Program-made: the position numbers and the translations under genes
In this document: piece after piece, positions 15,596-24,334 of the stretch
How positions within the stretch are numbered: position 1 is the stretch's first letter
Layout of the letters: each line of letters opens with the position of its first letter
The notes under the pieces: model-generated
Databases searched by the model: none
The model's input: the letters and a program-made list of their open reading frames with translations, nothing else
What the model was told of the DNA's origin: nothing
Source: Archaeoglobaceae archaeon
Lineage (GTDB): Archaea > Halobacteriota > Archaeoglobi > Archaeoglobales > Archaeoglobaceae
Length of the DNA stretch: 64,000 nucleotides
Assembly (NCBI GenBank): GCA_025058735.1
Contig: JANXDX010000013.1
Span: forward strand, 20,120 to 84,119
Direction: 5' to 3'

Positions 15596-16226
15596 CGAAT
15601 ACTATAGATCTAAGGAGCTTGAAAACCCAAGCAGCGTAAGAGTGCATAATGACTACAGTTCCAAGGAGATAGAAGCTCAGTCTGTGTAAGGCTCTTATAA
15701 TTGCATAATCTCCTCCACCAAAGATTTGACTGAAAAATTCTCCAACAATATAAAAGAAACTGAACATATCTGGAAAAACCATAGATAATCCAGTAATTAT
15801 AATAACTAATCCTAGAACAACGTAGACCCACCAGACAATTATTACAGTCGGAACTAGTTTTTCAACGTACTCTTTTTTTTCCTTATCGTACAGAATCGGC
15901 TCTTCTACTGCCGGTCCTATGCCAAGCCAAGCTTTTGATTCCTTGATGAAAAATTTTATAGAAAGTGGAATTCTTCTTATCGAGAACCACTTGTATTCGC
16001 CGGTCGCAACCATGTAATATACAAGAGCTGCACAAGAGCAGATGAGAGCAAATCCAACCACTACATGTATCATCCAAACTTGCTCAGTTAGAGCTATTTT
16101 GTAAAGGCCTCCAAGCTGCATCCCTGTTAGAGCTAAAACAACTCCTTCGATAAATATTAGCCAATGTAAAAATCTAAGGCCTTTGTGATGTCTTTCTACA
16201 ACTATCCTTTCACCGGAGATCTTCAC
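15558..16226 (-). CDS. vhtC: Hydrogenase cytochrome b subunit (VhtC/HyaC-like)
   Basis: A 222-residue membrane dihaem cytochrome b that anchors the hydrogenase and passes electrons to the quinone or methanophenazine pool. Hydrophobic segments lie near residues 18-38, 52-74, 126-150 and 180-205. Candidate haem-ligand histidines are in HHKGLRFLHWL, WMIHVVVGFA and ALHRLSFYLLGTVVIMHSY. It follows the large subunit gene by two bases. The neighbouring UbiA-type gene at 30182 fits a menaquinone acceptor, but the acceptor cannot be read from this sequence. Confidence 0.92.
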   Translation of the reverse strand: MKISGERIVVERHHKGLRFLHWLIFIEGVVLALTGMQLGGLYKIALTEQVWMIHVVVGFALICSCAALVYYMVATGEYKWFSIRRIPLSIKFFIKESKAWLGIGPAVEEPILYDKEKKEYVEKLVPTVIIVWWVYVVLGLVIIITGLSMVFPDMFSFFYIVGEFFSQIFGGGDYAIIRALHRLSFYLLGTVVIMHSYAAWVFKLLRSIVFGDRAEPVKGKEG

Positions 16227-16228
16227 AA

Positions 16229-17980
16229 CTATCTAACCTCCACTACTAATTCCTTTCCACTAGGTGTTATCAGATGAACGGCGCAAGCTAGACATGGATC
16301 GAAAGATCGAGCGATCATAAGAGGTATAGTTGAGTTCACAAACTCTCTTGTAGTAGCGGTTTCCATGTTTATTCTGGCATACTTTGGATTTATTCTAGTA
16401 AGAGCAGATCCAAGTATATTTCCCCATCCTTTTATTTTTGCAGGCCATTCTATTTCTAAATCTGGAGCAACTGCATTAGCAATATCTGGAACAGACATTG
16501 TAGGAATCCATACAGCGTTGAGCTCAGGTTTAAAGCGGCTTGTCAAAGCAATCTCTCCGGGACCTGGGACATCTCTGTCATCTCTAGGAGACCAGTTCCA
16601 AGTTGAAGGTACGACACATTGATACCTTTCAATTCTTCCACCTTTTATTGTTATCCAATGACCTAAAGCTCCACGAGGTGCATCCCACAGTCCTCTTCCG
16701 CTTGCAGTCACTGGTACATCTTTGTAATTTATTACAGGTTTATCTAAGTAGTTCTTTAAATCTAAGAGCCATTCAAATAGACTGTTAGCTATGAGCATCA
16801 AGTTGAAAGCCCTTGCCACAACTCTATCGAGTACGGAACCGTTTGGATTCCTAACCTCGTATTCAACTGCTCCATAATCTTCACCTGTTATTGGATGTAT
16901 GCGTTCAACTTTCCATCTTCTTCCGAAAGTGACGAGCATCCTTGCTAGAGGTCCAACTTCTGCAGGTTCTCCATCGTATCTCGGAGCTTTTAGCCAGCTG
17001 TATGCTCCTGGTTTATCTTTTTTCGGAGATGTCACTCCAACACTTGGATGTAAACCAGACGGGCTATCGTAGTAGGAATTTTTTACATCTTCCCTGATCT
17101 TCCTTTCATCAAAAGGTGAAAAAGATCCTTTAGACCAAAAACCACTGTGGAAAAGTGATCTTCTTCTTTTAGATGGATCAAGCCAATCTGATTCGTAATC
17201 TTCAGGCTCTGGGAATAAGCCGTAAGCAAGGAAATTTCCAACTCCAACACCTATGTTTTCAAGTCCAACCCTTAAACCTAAGATGTTCTCCGTTACGTCT
17301 TTTATTCGTTCGTTCCTTGAAAGCAAAATTTTCACATCTTCCATAGTTACAAGAGCTATGAATTCCCACAGAGGTACAAGACGAGCTATGGATAAACTTA
17401 TCTTATCTAAAGTAGGTTTTACTGTAACTCCTCCTGGATGAAGACTTGCAACGTGTGGAAACTTCCCTCCCCAGATCGCTTGAATCTCGTTCGCTATTCT
17501 TATGTAACGTAAGTTAGATGAGTAGTGAGACCCAAGGTTCAACCTCTTTATCCCCTCTTTACCTAGAACTGGAGGAACCATTGGTAGATGAGCTGTAAGA
17601 ATTCCAAGCTCTGGACCCATTAATGTGTAAAAGTGAAGAAGGTGATCGTAAAGGTACGAAGAACCCTCTATTATGTTTCTGATCAAGATCGCTGCCGGCG
17701 GTGGTATAGCGCCAAATGCCTCATCTAAAGCTAGAACAGATGCCATTCCATGAGGTGTTGGGCAAACACCACATATTCTCTGTACAATGTAAACTGCATC
17801 GCGAGGATCTCTTCCTTTTAAAAAGATCTCAAAACCTCTAAACATGTGGCCACTTACTTTGCTTTCTGTGACTATGTATTCGTTTTTAAGAGCTGGACTT
17901 CTTTCGATCTTCAACTTAATACCCAAGTGTCCCTCGATCCTAGTTATAGGATCTATTGAGAATTCGGGCATTTCGATCAC
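16229..17980 (-). CDS. vhtA: Membrane-bound [NiFe] hydrogenase large subunit (Vht/Vho-like)
   Basis: Catalytic subunit for H2 oxidation. The 583-residue protein carries the two nickel-binding pairs: RICGVCPTPHG at residues 68-78 (Cys70, Cys73) and DPCLACAVH near the C-terminus. The 14 residues after the final histidine (LITPSGKELVVEVR) are the tail cleaved by the maturation protease encoded two genes downstream. Group 1 uptake type is supported by the operon: small subunit with Tat signal upstream (four-base overlap), cytochrome b downstream. All active-site cysteines are normal cysteine codons, so there is no selenocysteine here. Confidence 0.97.
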   Translation of the reverse strand: MIEMPEFSIDPITRIEGHLGIKLKIERSPALKNEYIVTESKVSGHMFRGFEIFLKGRDPRDAVYIVQRICGVCPTPHGMASVLALDEAFGAIPPPAAILIRNIIEGSSYLYDHLLHFYTLMGPELGILTAHLPMVPPVLGKEGIKRLNLGSHYSSNLRYIRIANEIQAIWGGKFPHVASLHPGGVTVKPTLDKISLSIARLVPLWEFIALVTMEDVKILLSRNERIKDVTENILGLRVGLENIGVGVGNFLAYGLFPEPEDYESDWLDPSKRRRSLFHSGFWSKGSFSPFDERKIREDVKNSYYDSPSGLHPSVGVTSPKKDKPGAYSWLKAPRYDGEPAEVGPLARMLVTFGRRWKVERIHPITGEDYGAVEYEVRNPNGSVLDRVVARAFNLMLIANSLFEWLLDLKNYLDKPVINYKDVPVTASGRGLWDAPRGALGHWITIKGGRIERYQCVVPSTWNWSPRDDRDVPGPGEIALTSRFKPELNAVWIPTMSVPDIANAVAPDLEIEWPAKIKGWGNILGSALTRINPKYARINMETATTREFVNSTIPLMIARSFDPCLACAVHLITPSGKELVVEVR

Positions 17981-19035
17981 TCCTCCTTCTTCTTTATCTT
18001 CTTCCTAGCGAAGTGTATCGCACAACCAGCTGCAGCTGCAGCTACTAAGCCACTTCCCCAAACTTCTACTGGAGCATTAAGTATTAAAGGTAATCCTGGT
18101 AGTTCTTTCCAGAACGGAGAAGTATCTCCGTCAGGAAACTCTTTTTCTGAACAAGAAAGACAAGGTGCACCTACTTCAAGGCAATAACTTACACGATTGT
18201 TCCATTTTCTTAAAGCACAATCAGTATAAGCTATAGGACCTTTGCATCCTATCTTGTAACGACAGCCATCTCCACTGGTAGGATATTCTCCTGGTTTTGT
18301 TATGAAGATTCCACGATCGTAGAAAGGTCTATAAGGACAGAGTTCACTGTGCATATTCATACCGAAGAAATCTACTGGTCTACCGTAATTGTCAAGCATC
18401 GGAATTACTCCAACCATAACACTAGCTAATGTAGATACAAGGCTGTCAGGGTGACCAGGGCACCTCGGTAAATTTATAACTGTTTTACGAATTCCAACTT
18501 CTTTTAGAAAATCAGAAACACCCTTTGCTCCAGTAACGTTACCCTTTGCACCTGGAATTCCTCCAAAAGATGAACAGGAACCAAAAGCTATTATATAATC
18601 TGCAACTTTACTTGTTTCTATCAAAAGATCTCTAAAATCTTTTCCACCTATTTCACAGAATCCAGGATTTTGAACAGATCCAACTACGATAAGAATTTTT
18701 CTTTTTTCTGAAGCTTTTTTCCATACTTCAATGAACTCCATTGCAAGACTTCCGGAGGTCGGATGTATAACTTGCATGTAGTCTGGCAAAGCGATTGGAA
18801 GTCCAGATTCTCCAACTGTCATACTTGTCAAAATCTCTACTATATCTGGATCTGCATTTTGTGCAAAAGAGACTTCGCATCCACTACAGCTAGCTCCATT
18901 GAGCCAGCAGATGTGCCAATAGTCTTTTGCTTGAGCTAGAGCTTTAAGTATATCAGCTTTGTTTATCAACATTGCAGATATGCCAACCATTGTCATACTT
19001 TTCAGAAAATCTCTCCTCGTTAGCTTCAGTTCCAT
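17977..19035 (-). CDS. vhtG: Membrane-bound [NiFe] hydrogenase small subunit with Tat signal
   Basis: Iron-sulfur electron-transfer subunit, 352 residues. A twin-arginine signal (LTRRDFLKSM, residues 5-14) followed by a hydrophobic stretch shows export of the folded heterodimer to the outer face of the membrane. Proximal-cluster cysteines are in NGASCSGCEVSF and GSCSSFGG, with NLPRCPGHPDSLV further on; the medial and distal clusters are in SELCPYRPFYDRG, CRYKIGCKGP, CLEVGAPCLSC. A single C-terminal membrane anchor (VEVWGSGLVAAAAAGCAIHF) ends in a lysine-rich stop-transfer sequence. First gene of the vhtG-vhtA-vhtC-protease operon. Confidence 0.96.
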   Translation of the reverse strand: MELKLTRRDFLKSMTMVGISAMLINKADILKALAQAKDYWHICWLNGASCSGCEVSFAQNADPDIVEILTSMTVGESGLPIALPDYMQVIHPTSGSLAMEFIEVWKKASEKRKILIVVGSVQNPGFCEIGGKDFRDLLIETSKVADYIIAFGSCSSFGGIPGAKGNVTGAKGVSDFLKEVGIRKTVINLPRCPGHPDSLVSTLASVMVGVIPMLDNYGRPVDFFGMNMHSELCPYRPFYDRGIFITKPGEYPTSGDGCRYKIGCKGPIAYTDCALRKWNNRVSYCLEVGAPCLSCSEKEFPDGDTSPFWKELPGLPLILNAPVEVWGSGLVAAAAAGCAIHFARKKIKKKEE

Positions 19036-19246
19036 AGTGAATCTGGATGTTAGTCCTATTAATATTTTACTTTCTTTAAAATGGAAAATTATTTATGTAT
19101 GTTTGTAGAATTATCCGATTCAAAACTTTTTCTGAGTTCAAACTTCAAAATACTTAATTGCAAGGATAAAAGATCTCACATTTACTAGAGAACAATTTAT
19201 ATTCTTGCACTAAAGTGTTGATGAACAAAATTGGACTGGTATCAAG

Positions 19247-19846
19247 TCATTTTAAGACTTTACCAGTCATTTTTGCCCATATACAAAGATCGAGTTCAGC
19301 TAAAGATTTTTTTAAATTGTAGGCAATTTGTCTTAGATTTTCCTCAAGCTTCAGGTATTTGCTCTTACTTAACTTCGAAACTTCTTCCCCCAAATACCTT
19401 AAAACGTGCCTATCTACTATCGCTACATCTTTCCTTCCAACGTTTCTTAGAAAGTGACTAGCTTCCTTCATTCCAAGACCTTTTATATTTAAAAGCTCTT
19501 TTCTAGCTTCAAAACTATTCTTTTTAAGCGCTTTATCAACTAGATCAAATTTTTTCAGAGCTTCTCTAATGTACTCAGCTTTTCTTTCCCAAAATCTAAC
19601 TCCAGCTAATTTTAAAGCTTTCTCTATCTCCATTTTTCCAAAGAGTGATTGAAACTTGAGCCCAGAAACTGCTGAAGAGTTTGCAGTAGAGATGCAAAAA
19701 GCTAACTCACTCTCGATCGTAGCTTCGAATGCTAAATCTAAAAATGGTCTAAAGTCAAAGAATGTTTTACCTTTTTTTCCAAGAGTTTCAAATTCTAAAA
19801 TTCTTCTTCTAATTACTTCAGAATATCCAATATTATCGCAGGACAT
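19247..19846 (-). CDS. ogg: Archaeal N-glycosylase/DNA lyase (Ogg2-type 8-oxoguanine glycosylase)
   Basis: Base-excision repair enzyme that removes 8-oxoguanine and nicks the backbone. The 199-residue protein has the helix-hairpin-helix motif LLNIKGLGMKEASHFLRNVG (catalytic Lys in G-L-G-M-K) followed by DVAIVDRHVLRYL, whose aspartate is the conserved catalytic residue of the HhH-GPD superfamily. The size fits the compact archaeal Ogg2 family rather than Ogg1 or AGOG. It starts within the 3' end of the upstream Lrp gene (34-base overlap), so they are coupled. The nearby peroxiredoxin makes oxidative damage a plausible common theme. Confidence 0.9.
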   Translation of the reverse strand: MSCDNIGYSEVIRRRILEFETLGKKGKTFFDFRPFLDLAFEATIESELAFCISTANSSAVSGLKFQSLFGKMEIEKALKLAGVRFWERKAEYIREALKKFDLVDKALKKNSFEARKELLNIKGLGMKEASHFLRNVGRKDVAIVDRHVLRYLGEEVSKLSKSKYLKLEENLRQIAYNLKKSLAELDLCIWAKMTGKVLK

Positions 19847-20229
19847 ACTTTTTTAACACCTTTTATTTTAGAAATGTCTTCGTGGAACTTTGAAAGTTCT
19901 TCTGTATTTGATGCAACTATTTCAGCTAATATAGTATGATCCCCAGCTGTAAGCCAAAGACTCTTTACAAATTCTAACTGTTTCAAGTTTTCAACAACAT
20001 TCCAAAGTTCTTCTGACTCAACATCAAACCCAGTTATAGAAGCTGAAAGCCCAGCTGTTTTGTAGTTTACAACTGCCTTATACAAAAGTATTATCTTCTT
20101 ATTTTCTAAGTTCTGTATTCTTTTTCTAACTGCAGCTTCTGTGATGTTCAAAGATTTAGCTATCTTAACTTTTGGTATTCTACCGTCCAACATAAGGATT
20201 TCAACTATCTTTCTATCCTTTTCATCCAT
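19813..20229 (-). CDS. Lrp/AsnC-family transcriptional regulator
   Basis: A 138-residue regulator: an N-terminal winged helix (DEKDRKIVEILMLDGRIPKV, LNITEAAVRKRIQNLE) and a C-terminal RAM/AsnC ligand-binding domain (SLWLTAGDHTILAEIVASNT). Dimers or octamers of this family bind promoter DNA in response to amino acids or other small ligands. It is divergent from the peroxiredoxin gene with 95 bases between starts and is co-transcribed with ogg, so control of both is a reasonable guess but not shown. Confidence 0.92.
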   Translation of the reverse strand: MDEKDRKIVEILMLDGRIPKVKIAKSLNITEAAVRKRIQNLENKKIILLYKAVVNYKTAGLSASITGFDVESEELWNVVENLKQLEFVKSLWLTAGDHTILAEIVASNTEELSKFHEDISKIKGVKKVCPAIILDILK

Positions 20230-20264
20230 AAAGTAAAGTTACTTTTTAGAAAAAAATATTTTTG

Positions 20265-20292
20265 GTTTTGAAATCGAACGAAAAATTTATAT
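20265..20292 (+). promoter_or_regulatory. Peroxiredoxin promoter with a palindrome-like element
   Basis: TATA-like TTTATAT at 20286-20292, with GTTTT GAAAT CGAAC at 20265-20279 just upstream. The second arm and spacing match the fprA palindrome at 6265-6279; two bases differ in the first arm. A ribosome site GGGTGA lies just before the ATG at 20325. Confidence 0.4.
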
Positions 20293-20324
20293 TTTTAGAA
20301 GAAATATCTACGTAGGGTGAAAAA

Positions 20325-20969
20325 ATGATAACGCTTGGGAGTAAATTTCCAGAACTTTTGGTAAAAACTACGCACGGCGATATAAAGCTGCCAGACCACT
20401 ACAAGGGAAAGTGGTTTATACTTTTTGCACATCCAGCAGACTTTACACCTGTATGTACTACTGAATTCGTAGCTTTTCAGATGCGCTACGACAAGTTTAG
20501 ACAGATGAACTGCGAACTCATAGGTTTGAGTATAGATCAAACTTTCAGTCACATAAAATGGGTTGAATGGATAAAAGATAAACTCGGAATACAGGTAGAG
20601 TTTCCAATAATAGCAGATGATCTCGGAGAAGTTTCAAAAGCTTTAGGCTTAATACATCCAGCTAAAGGAACAAACACTGTAAGGGCTGTTTTTATTGTTG
20701 ATCCAGCTGGGACTATTAGACTTATACTCTATTATCCGCAAGAGATTGGAAGGAACATAGATGAGATACTCAGAGCTTTAAAGGCTTTACAAACAAGCGA
20801 TGCAAACAAAGTAGCTATTCCAGCAAATTGGCCACAAAACGAATTGATTGGAGACAAAGTAATAATACCACCGGCAAGGACTATGAAAGATGCTACTGAA
20901 AGACTTGAAAAGATAAAGAAGAAAGAGCTTGAAGGTTACGACTGGTGGTTCGCATTTAAAAAACTTTAA
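20325..20969 (+). CDS. Peroxiredoxin (AhpC/TSA, archaeal Prx6-like)
   Basis: Thiol peroxidase reducing H2O2 and organic peroxides. The peroxidatic cysteine is in [13 protein letters not shown] (Cys44). The 214-residue length, with a long C-terminal domain, matches archaeal Prx6-type enzymes such as those of Aeropyrum and Pyrococcus. In those, resolving cysteines lie in a C-terminal D-W-W-F-C motif; here the motif reads DWWFAFKKL, so that cysteine is replaced. The only other cysteine is Cys61 (MNCEL). The enzyme may therefore act as a 1-Cys type or use a partner thiol. Divergent from an Lrp regulator. Confidence 0.94.
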   Translation: MITLGSKFPELLVKTTHGDIKLPDHYKGKWFILFAHPADFTPVCTTEFVAFQMRYDKFRQMNCELIGLSIDQTFSHIKWVEWIKDKLGIQVEFPIIADDLGEVSKALGLIHPAKGTNTVRAVFIVDPAGTIRLILYYPQEIGRNIDEILRALKALQTSDANKVAIPANWPQNELIGDKVIIPPARTMKDATERLEKIKKKELEGYDWWFAFKKL

Positions 20970-21146
20970 ATTTTCTTATAATTTTTATTTTTTATTAAAG
21001 CTAAAACTTTTGATCGTTGTTTGACGCTTTAAGTACAGTGGTTTTAAAAAATGAGAATTTTCACAGAATTGCAAGATCGAGGTGTTAATTTTCTTTTAAT
21101 AGTTGGTCGCAAAAACTTTTTATTATAAAAGTAAAACTCTTTATAG

Positions 21147-21218
21147 GGGCTCGTAGCTCAGCGGTAGAGCGCCGCCTTCGCGAGGCGGAGGCCCCGGGTT
21201 CGAATCCCGGCGAGTCCA
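21147..21218 (+). tRNA. tRNA-Ala (anticodon CGC)
   Basis: A full cloverleaf: acceptor GGGCTCG pairs with CGAGTCC and has the G3:U70 wobble pair that marks alanine tRNAs; D-arm GCTC...GAGC; anticodon stem CCGCC/GGCGG with loop TTCGCGA (anticodon CGC); T-arm CCGGG TTCGAAT CCCGG; discriminator A at 21218. CCA is not encoded. An AT-rich TATA-like stretch (TTTTTATTATAAAAG) lies just upstream. A decayed TnpB gene follows within 500 bp. Confidence 0.97.
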
Positions 21219-21687
21219 CTTTATGAAAAATTTTTTAAGATCGAATCTTCTTTAATCTAGTTTGATTTTAAAAAATTCGTTTTTGTGGCAAATCTTTTTA
21301 TGTGAATGCTATAATTTGTCAGCTTTAAAAACATCTATATTCTTATTTATTTACTTATTTTTATTTATTCTCTAAATTGTATGATGGATGGAATTATTAT
21401 TCTTTTATAATAGAACAGGACAAGTTGTCACTTCAAGGCTCAATGAGAATAGAAGCTTAGCCAAAGCTTTTCGAGCTTGTCTCGGAGAGATAGTAAAAGC
21501 TATTTTCATAACCTATAAATAGACTTACAAGTTGGCTGCAAGTATTTAGAGCGTTATTTTGCATCCCACAACGTTAGAATTGAAGTTTTAACAGTGAGGG
21601 GCCAACTATCAGGAGCTAGTTAATATCCTTGGTTTCAAGCTTCGCTGGAAAGCTCTATTTTAAGAAGTCACAAGTATAAACGGGTGG
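21219..21687. other. Gene-free stretch between tRNA-Ala and the TnpB relic
   Basis: No credible open frame on either strand. The right half has codon-like stretches with stops (for example peptides resembling RWKAL and EVTSINGWLKVQT) that run into the TnpB relic, so it may contain the eroded 5' part of the element. The left half is AT-rich and featureless. Confidence 0.4.
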
Positions 21688-22274
21688 TTGAAGGTTCAAA
21701 CAGCTTGTACCAGGTTAGGACACACATTTGATGTCGAGGATTTCCCTGAAGCCTACAGGGTTCTGCTTCAGAGAGTAGTTGATGAGGTATGGGCCTGGGA
21801 TCAAGTGAAGTATGATAAAAGAGGTAGAAAAGGGCTCATACCTATTCTTCAAACATCACTTAAGAAGTTTGTTGATGAATGGTCGGGGTTGGAGTGATTC
21901 CACTAAGTTACAAACAAGATTCTTGAGGAGAAAGCATAGCTGCTCAGTTGTGGTCCTTGAAGATTCTTAGTTAGTATAAAGAGCACTAACGGTAGATTGA
22001 ATGGATGGAGCTTCAGAAGGGTTCCAACATCACAGAATATAAAGTTAAGCTCAATAGATTGAACGTAGTTTATGTTAATGCTAAGACCTCTATGCACAAG
22101 AACGCGGGGATAAGTTAAGCTTATAGGCGGAAGATGTGGCAAGTTGCAATTTGGAAAAAGAAAAGGTGTTGTATCAGCCTTAAATCTTATCAACGAGAAG
22201 ATGCGGGAACCTCATTTGTTGCTCACTCAACTTTTTTATGACACGAAGAGAGAGGTAAACCAAAACAGTGCATA
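21688..22274 (+). pseudogene. Second decayed TnpB-like (IS605 OrfB) gene
   Basis: Fragments spread over three frames. They include ACTRLGHTFDVEDFPEAYRV and LLQRVVDEVWAWDQVKYDKR (21688-21897), RRKHSCSVVVLED, STNGRLNGWSFRRVP, YKVKLNRLNVVYVNAKTS, and the tail KGVVSALNLINEKMREP. The order E-D, then RLNGWSFRRV, N-R-L-N-V-V-Y-V-N-A-K and VVSALNLI follows the RuvC-like and zinc-ribbon region of TnpB proteins, but the zinc-finger cysteines are gone. Many stops and frameshifts make it inactive. It differs in sequence from the relic at 7079-7496, so there were at least two elements. Confidence 0.75.
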
Positions 22275-22306
22275 AGTATAAATAATCGATCGACTTCCTT
22301 GAAAAA

Positions 22307-23077
22307 ATGGAAGTTTTAAGGAAAAAGGTAAAAACAGCTTTGAGTAAAAGTGGAATACCTGGCTTAGACTTTGCTTTGAACCCTTATATCGGTTGTATCC
22401 ACAATTGTATATACTGTTACGCTAGGTGCTATGTTGATAGAGATGTTGCAGAAAGATGGGGAGAAATTGTAATTGTAAAAGATAATCTGTTGAATCTTTT
22501 AAGAAAAGAAAAGAAAGTAGGAGTTGTTGGAATCGGAACCATAACTGATGCTTATCAAAAAATTGAAGAAAAAGAAGAAGTTACGAGGAAAGCTGTAAAA
22601 ATTTTACTCAGTAAAGGGGCTAAGATCAGTATTCAGACGAAGAGTGATCTAGTTGTAAGAGATTTAGACATTTTTAAAAAAGAATCAGTAGACGTAGGTT
22701 TCACGATTACAACTTTAGAAAAAAGTAAAGCTAAAATTTTAGAACCAAACGCTCCATCTCCTGAAAAAAGAGTTAAAGCTCTTGAAAAATTGTCTTCAGA
22801 AGGGTTAAAAACTTGGATCTTTCTAGGACCAATAGTACCGAACGTTTCTATCGAAGAGATCGAGGAGATCGTAGAGGTTGCAGCGTCAAGCGGAAGTCAT
22901 CTTTACTACGATAAATTTAGAGTAAAAAATTTTATGAAGGAAGGTTACATAAAAGAGTTGGCTGAAGAGGCTAAAAAAGTTAATTGGAAGGATGTTTTTT
23001 CAAAGATCGAAGAAGTTTGTAGAAAGTACAAAGTAAAAGCGTTTCCTGCATTTTTTAAGAAGAATAGAAAATTTTAG
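22307..23077 (+). CDS. Radical SAM protein, SPL/COG1533 family
   Basis: A 256-residue member of the group related to spore photoproduct lyase. The iron-sulfur motif is C-I-H-N-C-I-Y-C in NPYIGCIHNCIYCYARCY (residues 29-36), the standard Cx3Cx2C. Other matches are VGIGTITDAYQKIE and FTITTLEKSKAKILEPNAPS, typical of the family. The substrate is not known; the usual label DNA repair photolyase is from distant similarity only. A TATA-like TATAAATA lies about 28 bases upstream of the ATG. It converges on the kinase gene with a four-base overlap. Confidence 0.88.
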   Translation: MEVLRKKVKTALSKSGIPGLDFALNPYIGCIHNCIYCYARCYVDRDVAERWGEIVIVKDNLLNLLRKEKKVGVVGIGTITDAYQKIEEKEEVTRKAVKILLSKGAKISIQTKSDLVVRDLDIFKKESVDVGFTITTLEKSKAKILEPNAPSPEKRVKALEKLSSEGLKTWIFLGPIVPNVSIEEIEEIVEVAASSGSHLYYDKFRVKNFMKEGYIKELAEEAKKVNWKDVFSKIEEVCRKYKVKAFPAFFKKNRKF

Positions 23078-23640
23078 CCCTCTCGATTTTTATCTAAAAA
23101 CTCGAATTTTATCTGCTCTTTTATTTTTTCCAACAACTCCCTTGAATAGTTTTTCTTGTACTCCTTCAAAAGATCTTTGTCAATCAAAAAACCGAACCTT
23201 TTCAAGTACGTGCAGAATTGGGTAACGTTAGAAGGCTTCTTACTCATAAAACTTCTTTCAAAATCTATAAAATATATATTATTATTTTTATTTATAATTA
23301 TATGTTTCTCTGGATGATTCATCTCCTCCTTTTGAATGTTCAAAGTATCTAAGATGAAGCAAATTTCTAGACATTTTATAGCTAGATCTGCACTCATGAC
23401 TTCAAAGATCTTTCTACCTTCTACCCTCTGCATGACAATTTTTAGCTCCTGCAGATCGACTGAAAACAATCTTGGAACAAAACGAAACGGTTGAAGTAAA
23501 GTTAAAAACTTTACTTCTTTAAAAAAGTTGTATTTGAATTTTTCATCGAATTTTTTTATAGCATATCTTTCAAAGAGGTAAACTTTCGAATGTTTACCTC
23601 TTCTTAATTGAATTTGCAAGTCTTCTAACTCTCTCCTCAT
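23074..23640 (-). CDS. Small RIO/Kae1-associated-like predicted Ser/Thr protein kinase (COG2112 type)
   Basis: A 188-residue minimal kinase-fold protein. Recognisable elements are a glycine/lysine loop (RRGKHSKVYLFERYAIKKFD), an acidic helix (FFKEVKFLTLL), the catalytic-loop region M-N-H-P-E-K-H-I-I-I-N and the metal-binding IYFIDFERSF. The protein is close in length to the archaeal COG2112 family, whose targets are unknown. Its first 47 bases overlap the end of btpA in another frame, so an internal start is possible. Confidence 0.8.
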   Translation of the reverse strand: MRRELEDLQIQLRRGKHSKVYLFERYAIKKFDEKFKYNFFKEVKFLTLLQPFRFVPRLFSVDLQELKIVMQRVEGRKIFEVMSADLAIKCLEICFILDTLNIQKEEMNHPEKHIIINKNNNIYFIDFERSFMSKKPSNVTQFCTYLKRFGFLIDKDLLKEYKKNYSRELLEKIKEQIKFEFLDKNREG

Positions 23641-24334
23641 CGATCCTACCTTTCTTTTTTATGTAAGTTCCAACTATCACACCATCACAGTGTTCTAAAA
23701 TTCTGCCTATGTTCTCAGCATCTACACCACTTCCAGCTAAAACTGGAATGTCTAACTTTCTCATCATCTTTAGATCACTTATCCTAACTTCTCTACCAGT
23801 TGTAGCTCCAGTTGCTATTACAGCGTCGGGTAAAGCTCTCTCAACGTTCATAAGGTAATCTTCAAAACTAGCTATATGAACTGCATGCTTTACGTTCAGA
23901 TCAGCAAAGATCATAGCATTGCAGTCTATTTGCTTTCTATACCTCAAAACCTCTGCAGCTTTCCCCTCTATCCAACCTTCCGGAGTTAGACTTCCAAAGT
24001 AGAGTTGATTGACTCTTATAAAATCTGCTTTAACTGCTTTTGCTATTGCTAAAGCAGCTAATGCATCGTTCCTTAGAACATTTATCCCCAAACCTATACT
24101 AGTTTCTCTTCTGATCTCTTTTGCAACTACTGCCATACACGCTACAACTTCTTTACCAACTTCCTTTTGGTAAGGAACATCACCAAAGTTTTCTATTATA
24201 ATTGCATCGGCCCCTCCATTTTCAGCAGCTTTAGCATCCATCAGAGCATTATTGAAAACTTCATCAAAGTTTTTGTAATTTGGTGAACCTGGTAAAGGTT
24301 CCAGGTGAACTACGCATATCAGAATTTTCTCCAT
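23594..24334 (-). CDS. BtpA-family TIM-barrel protein
   Basis: A 246-residue BtpA/SgcQ family protein: VVHLEPLPGSPNY at the N-terminus, ENGGADAIIIENFGDVPY, FIRVNQLYFGSLTPEGWIEG, ADLNVKHAVHIA and LAGSGVDAENIGRILEHCDG. BtpA was named for a role in photosystem I biogenesis in cyanobacteria; archaea lack photosystem I and the true reaction in them is not known. It overlaps both neighbours, with 16 bases to the DUF504 gene and 47 to the kinase, in one operon. Confidence 0.88.
   Translation of the reverse strand: MEKILICVVHLEPLPGSPNYKNFDEVFNNALMDAKAAENGGADAIIIENFGDVPYQKEVGKEVVACMAVVAKEIRRETSIGLGINVLRNDALAALAIAKAVKADFIRVNQLYFGSLTPEGWIEGKAAEVLRYRKQIDCNAMIFADLNVKHAVHIASFEDYLMNVERALPDAVIATGATTGREVRISDLKMMRKLDIPVLAGSGVDAENIGRILEHCDGVIVGTYIKKKGRIDEERVRRLANSIKKR

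Noticed and set aside
16229..17980. Selenocysteine in the hydrogenase large subunit
   Set aside because: Both nickel-binding motifs are encoded by cysteine codons and no in-frame TGA occurs.
20969..21000. Factor-independent terminator after peroxiredoxin
   Set aside because: There is a T-rich run, but T-rich runs occur in nearly every intergenic space here and no hairpin supports this one.
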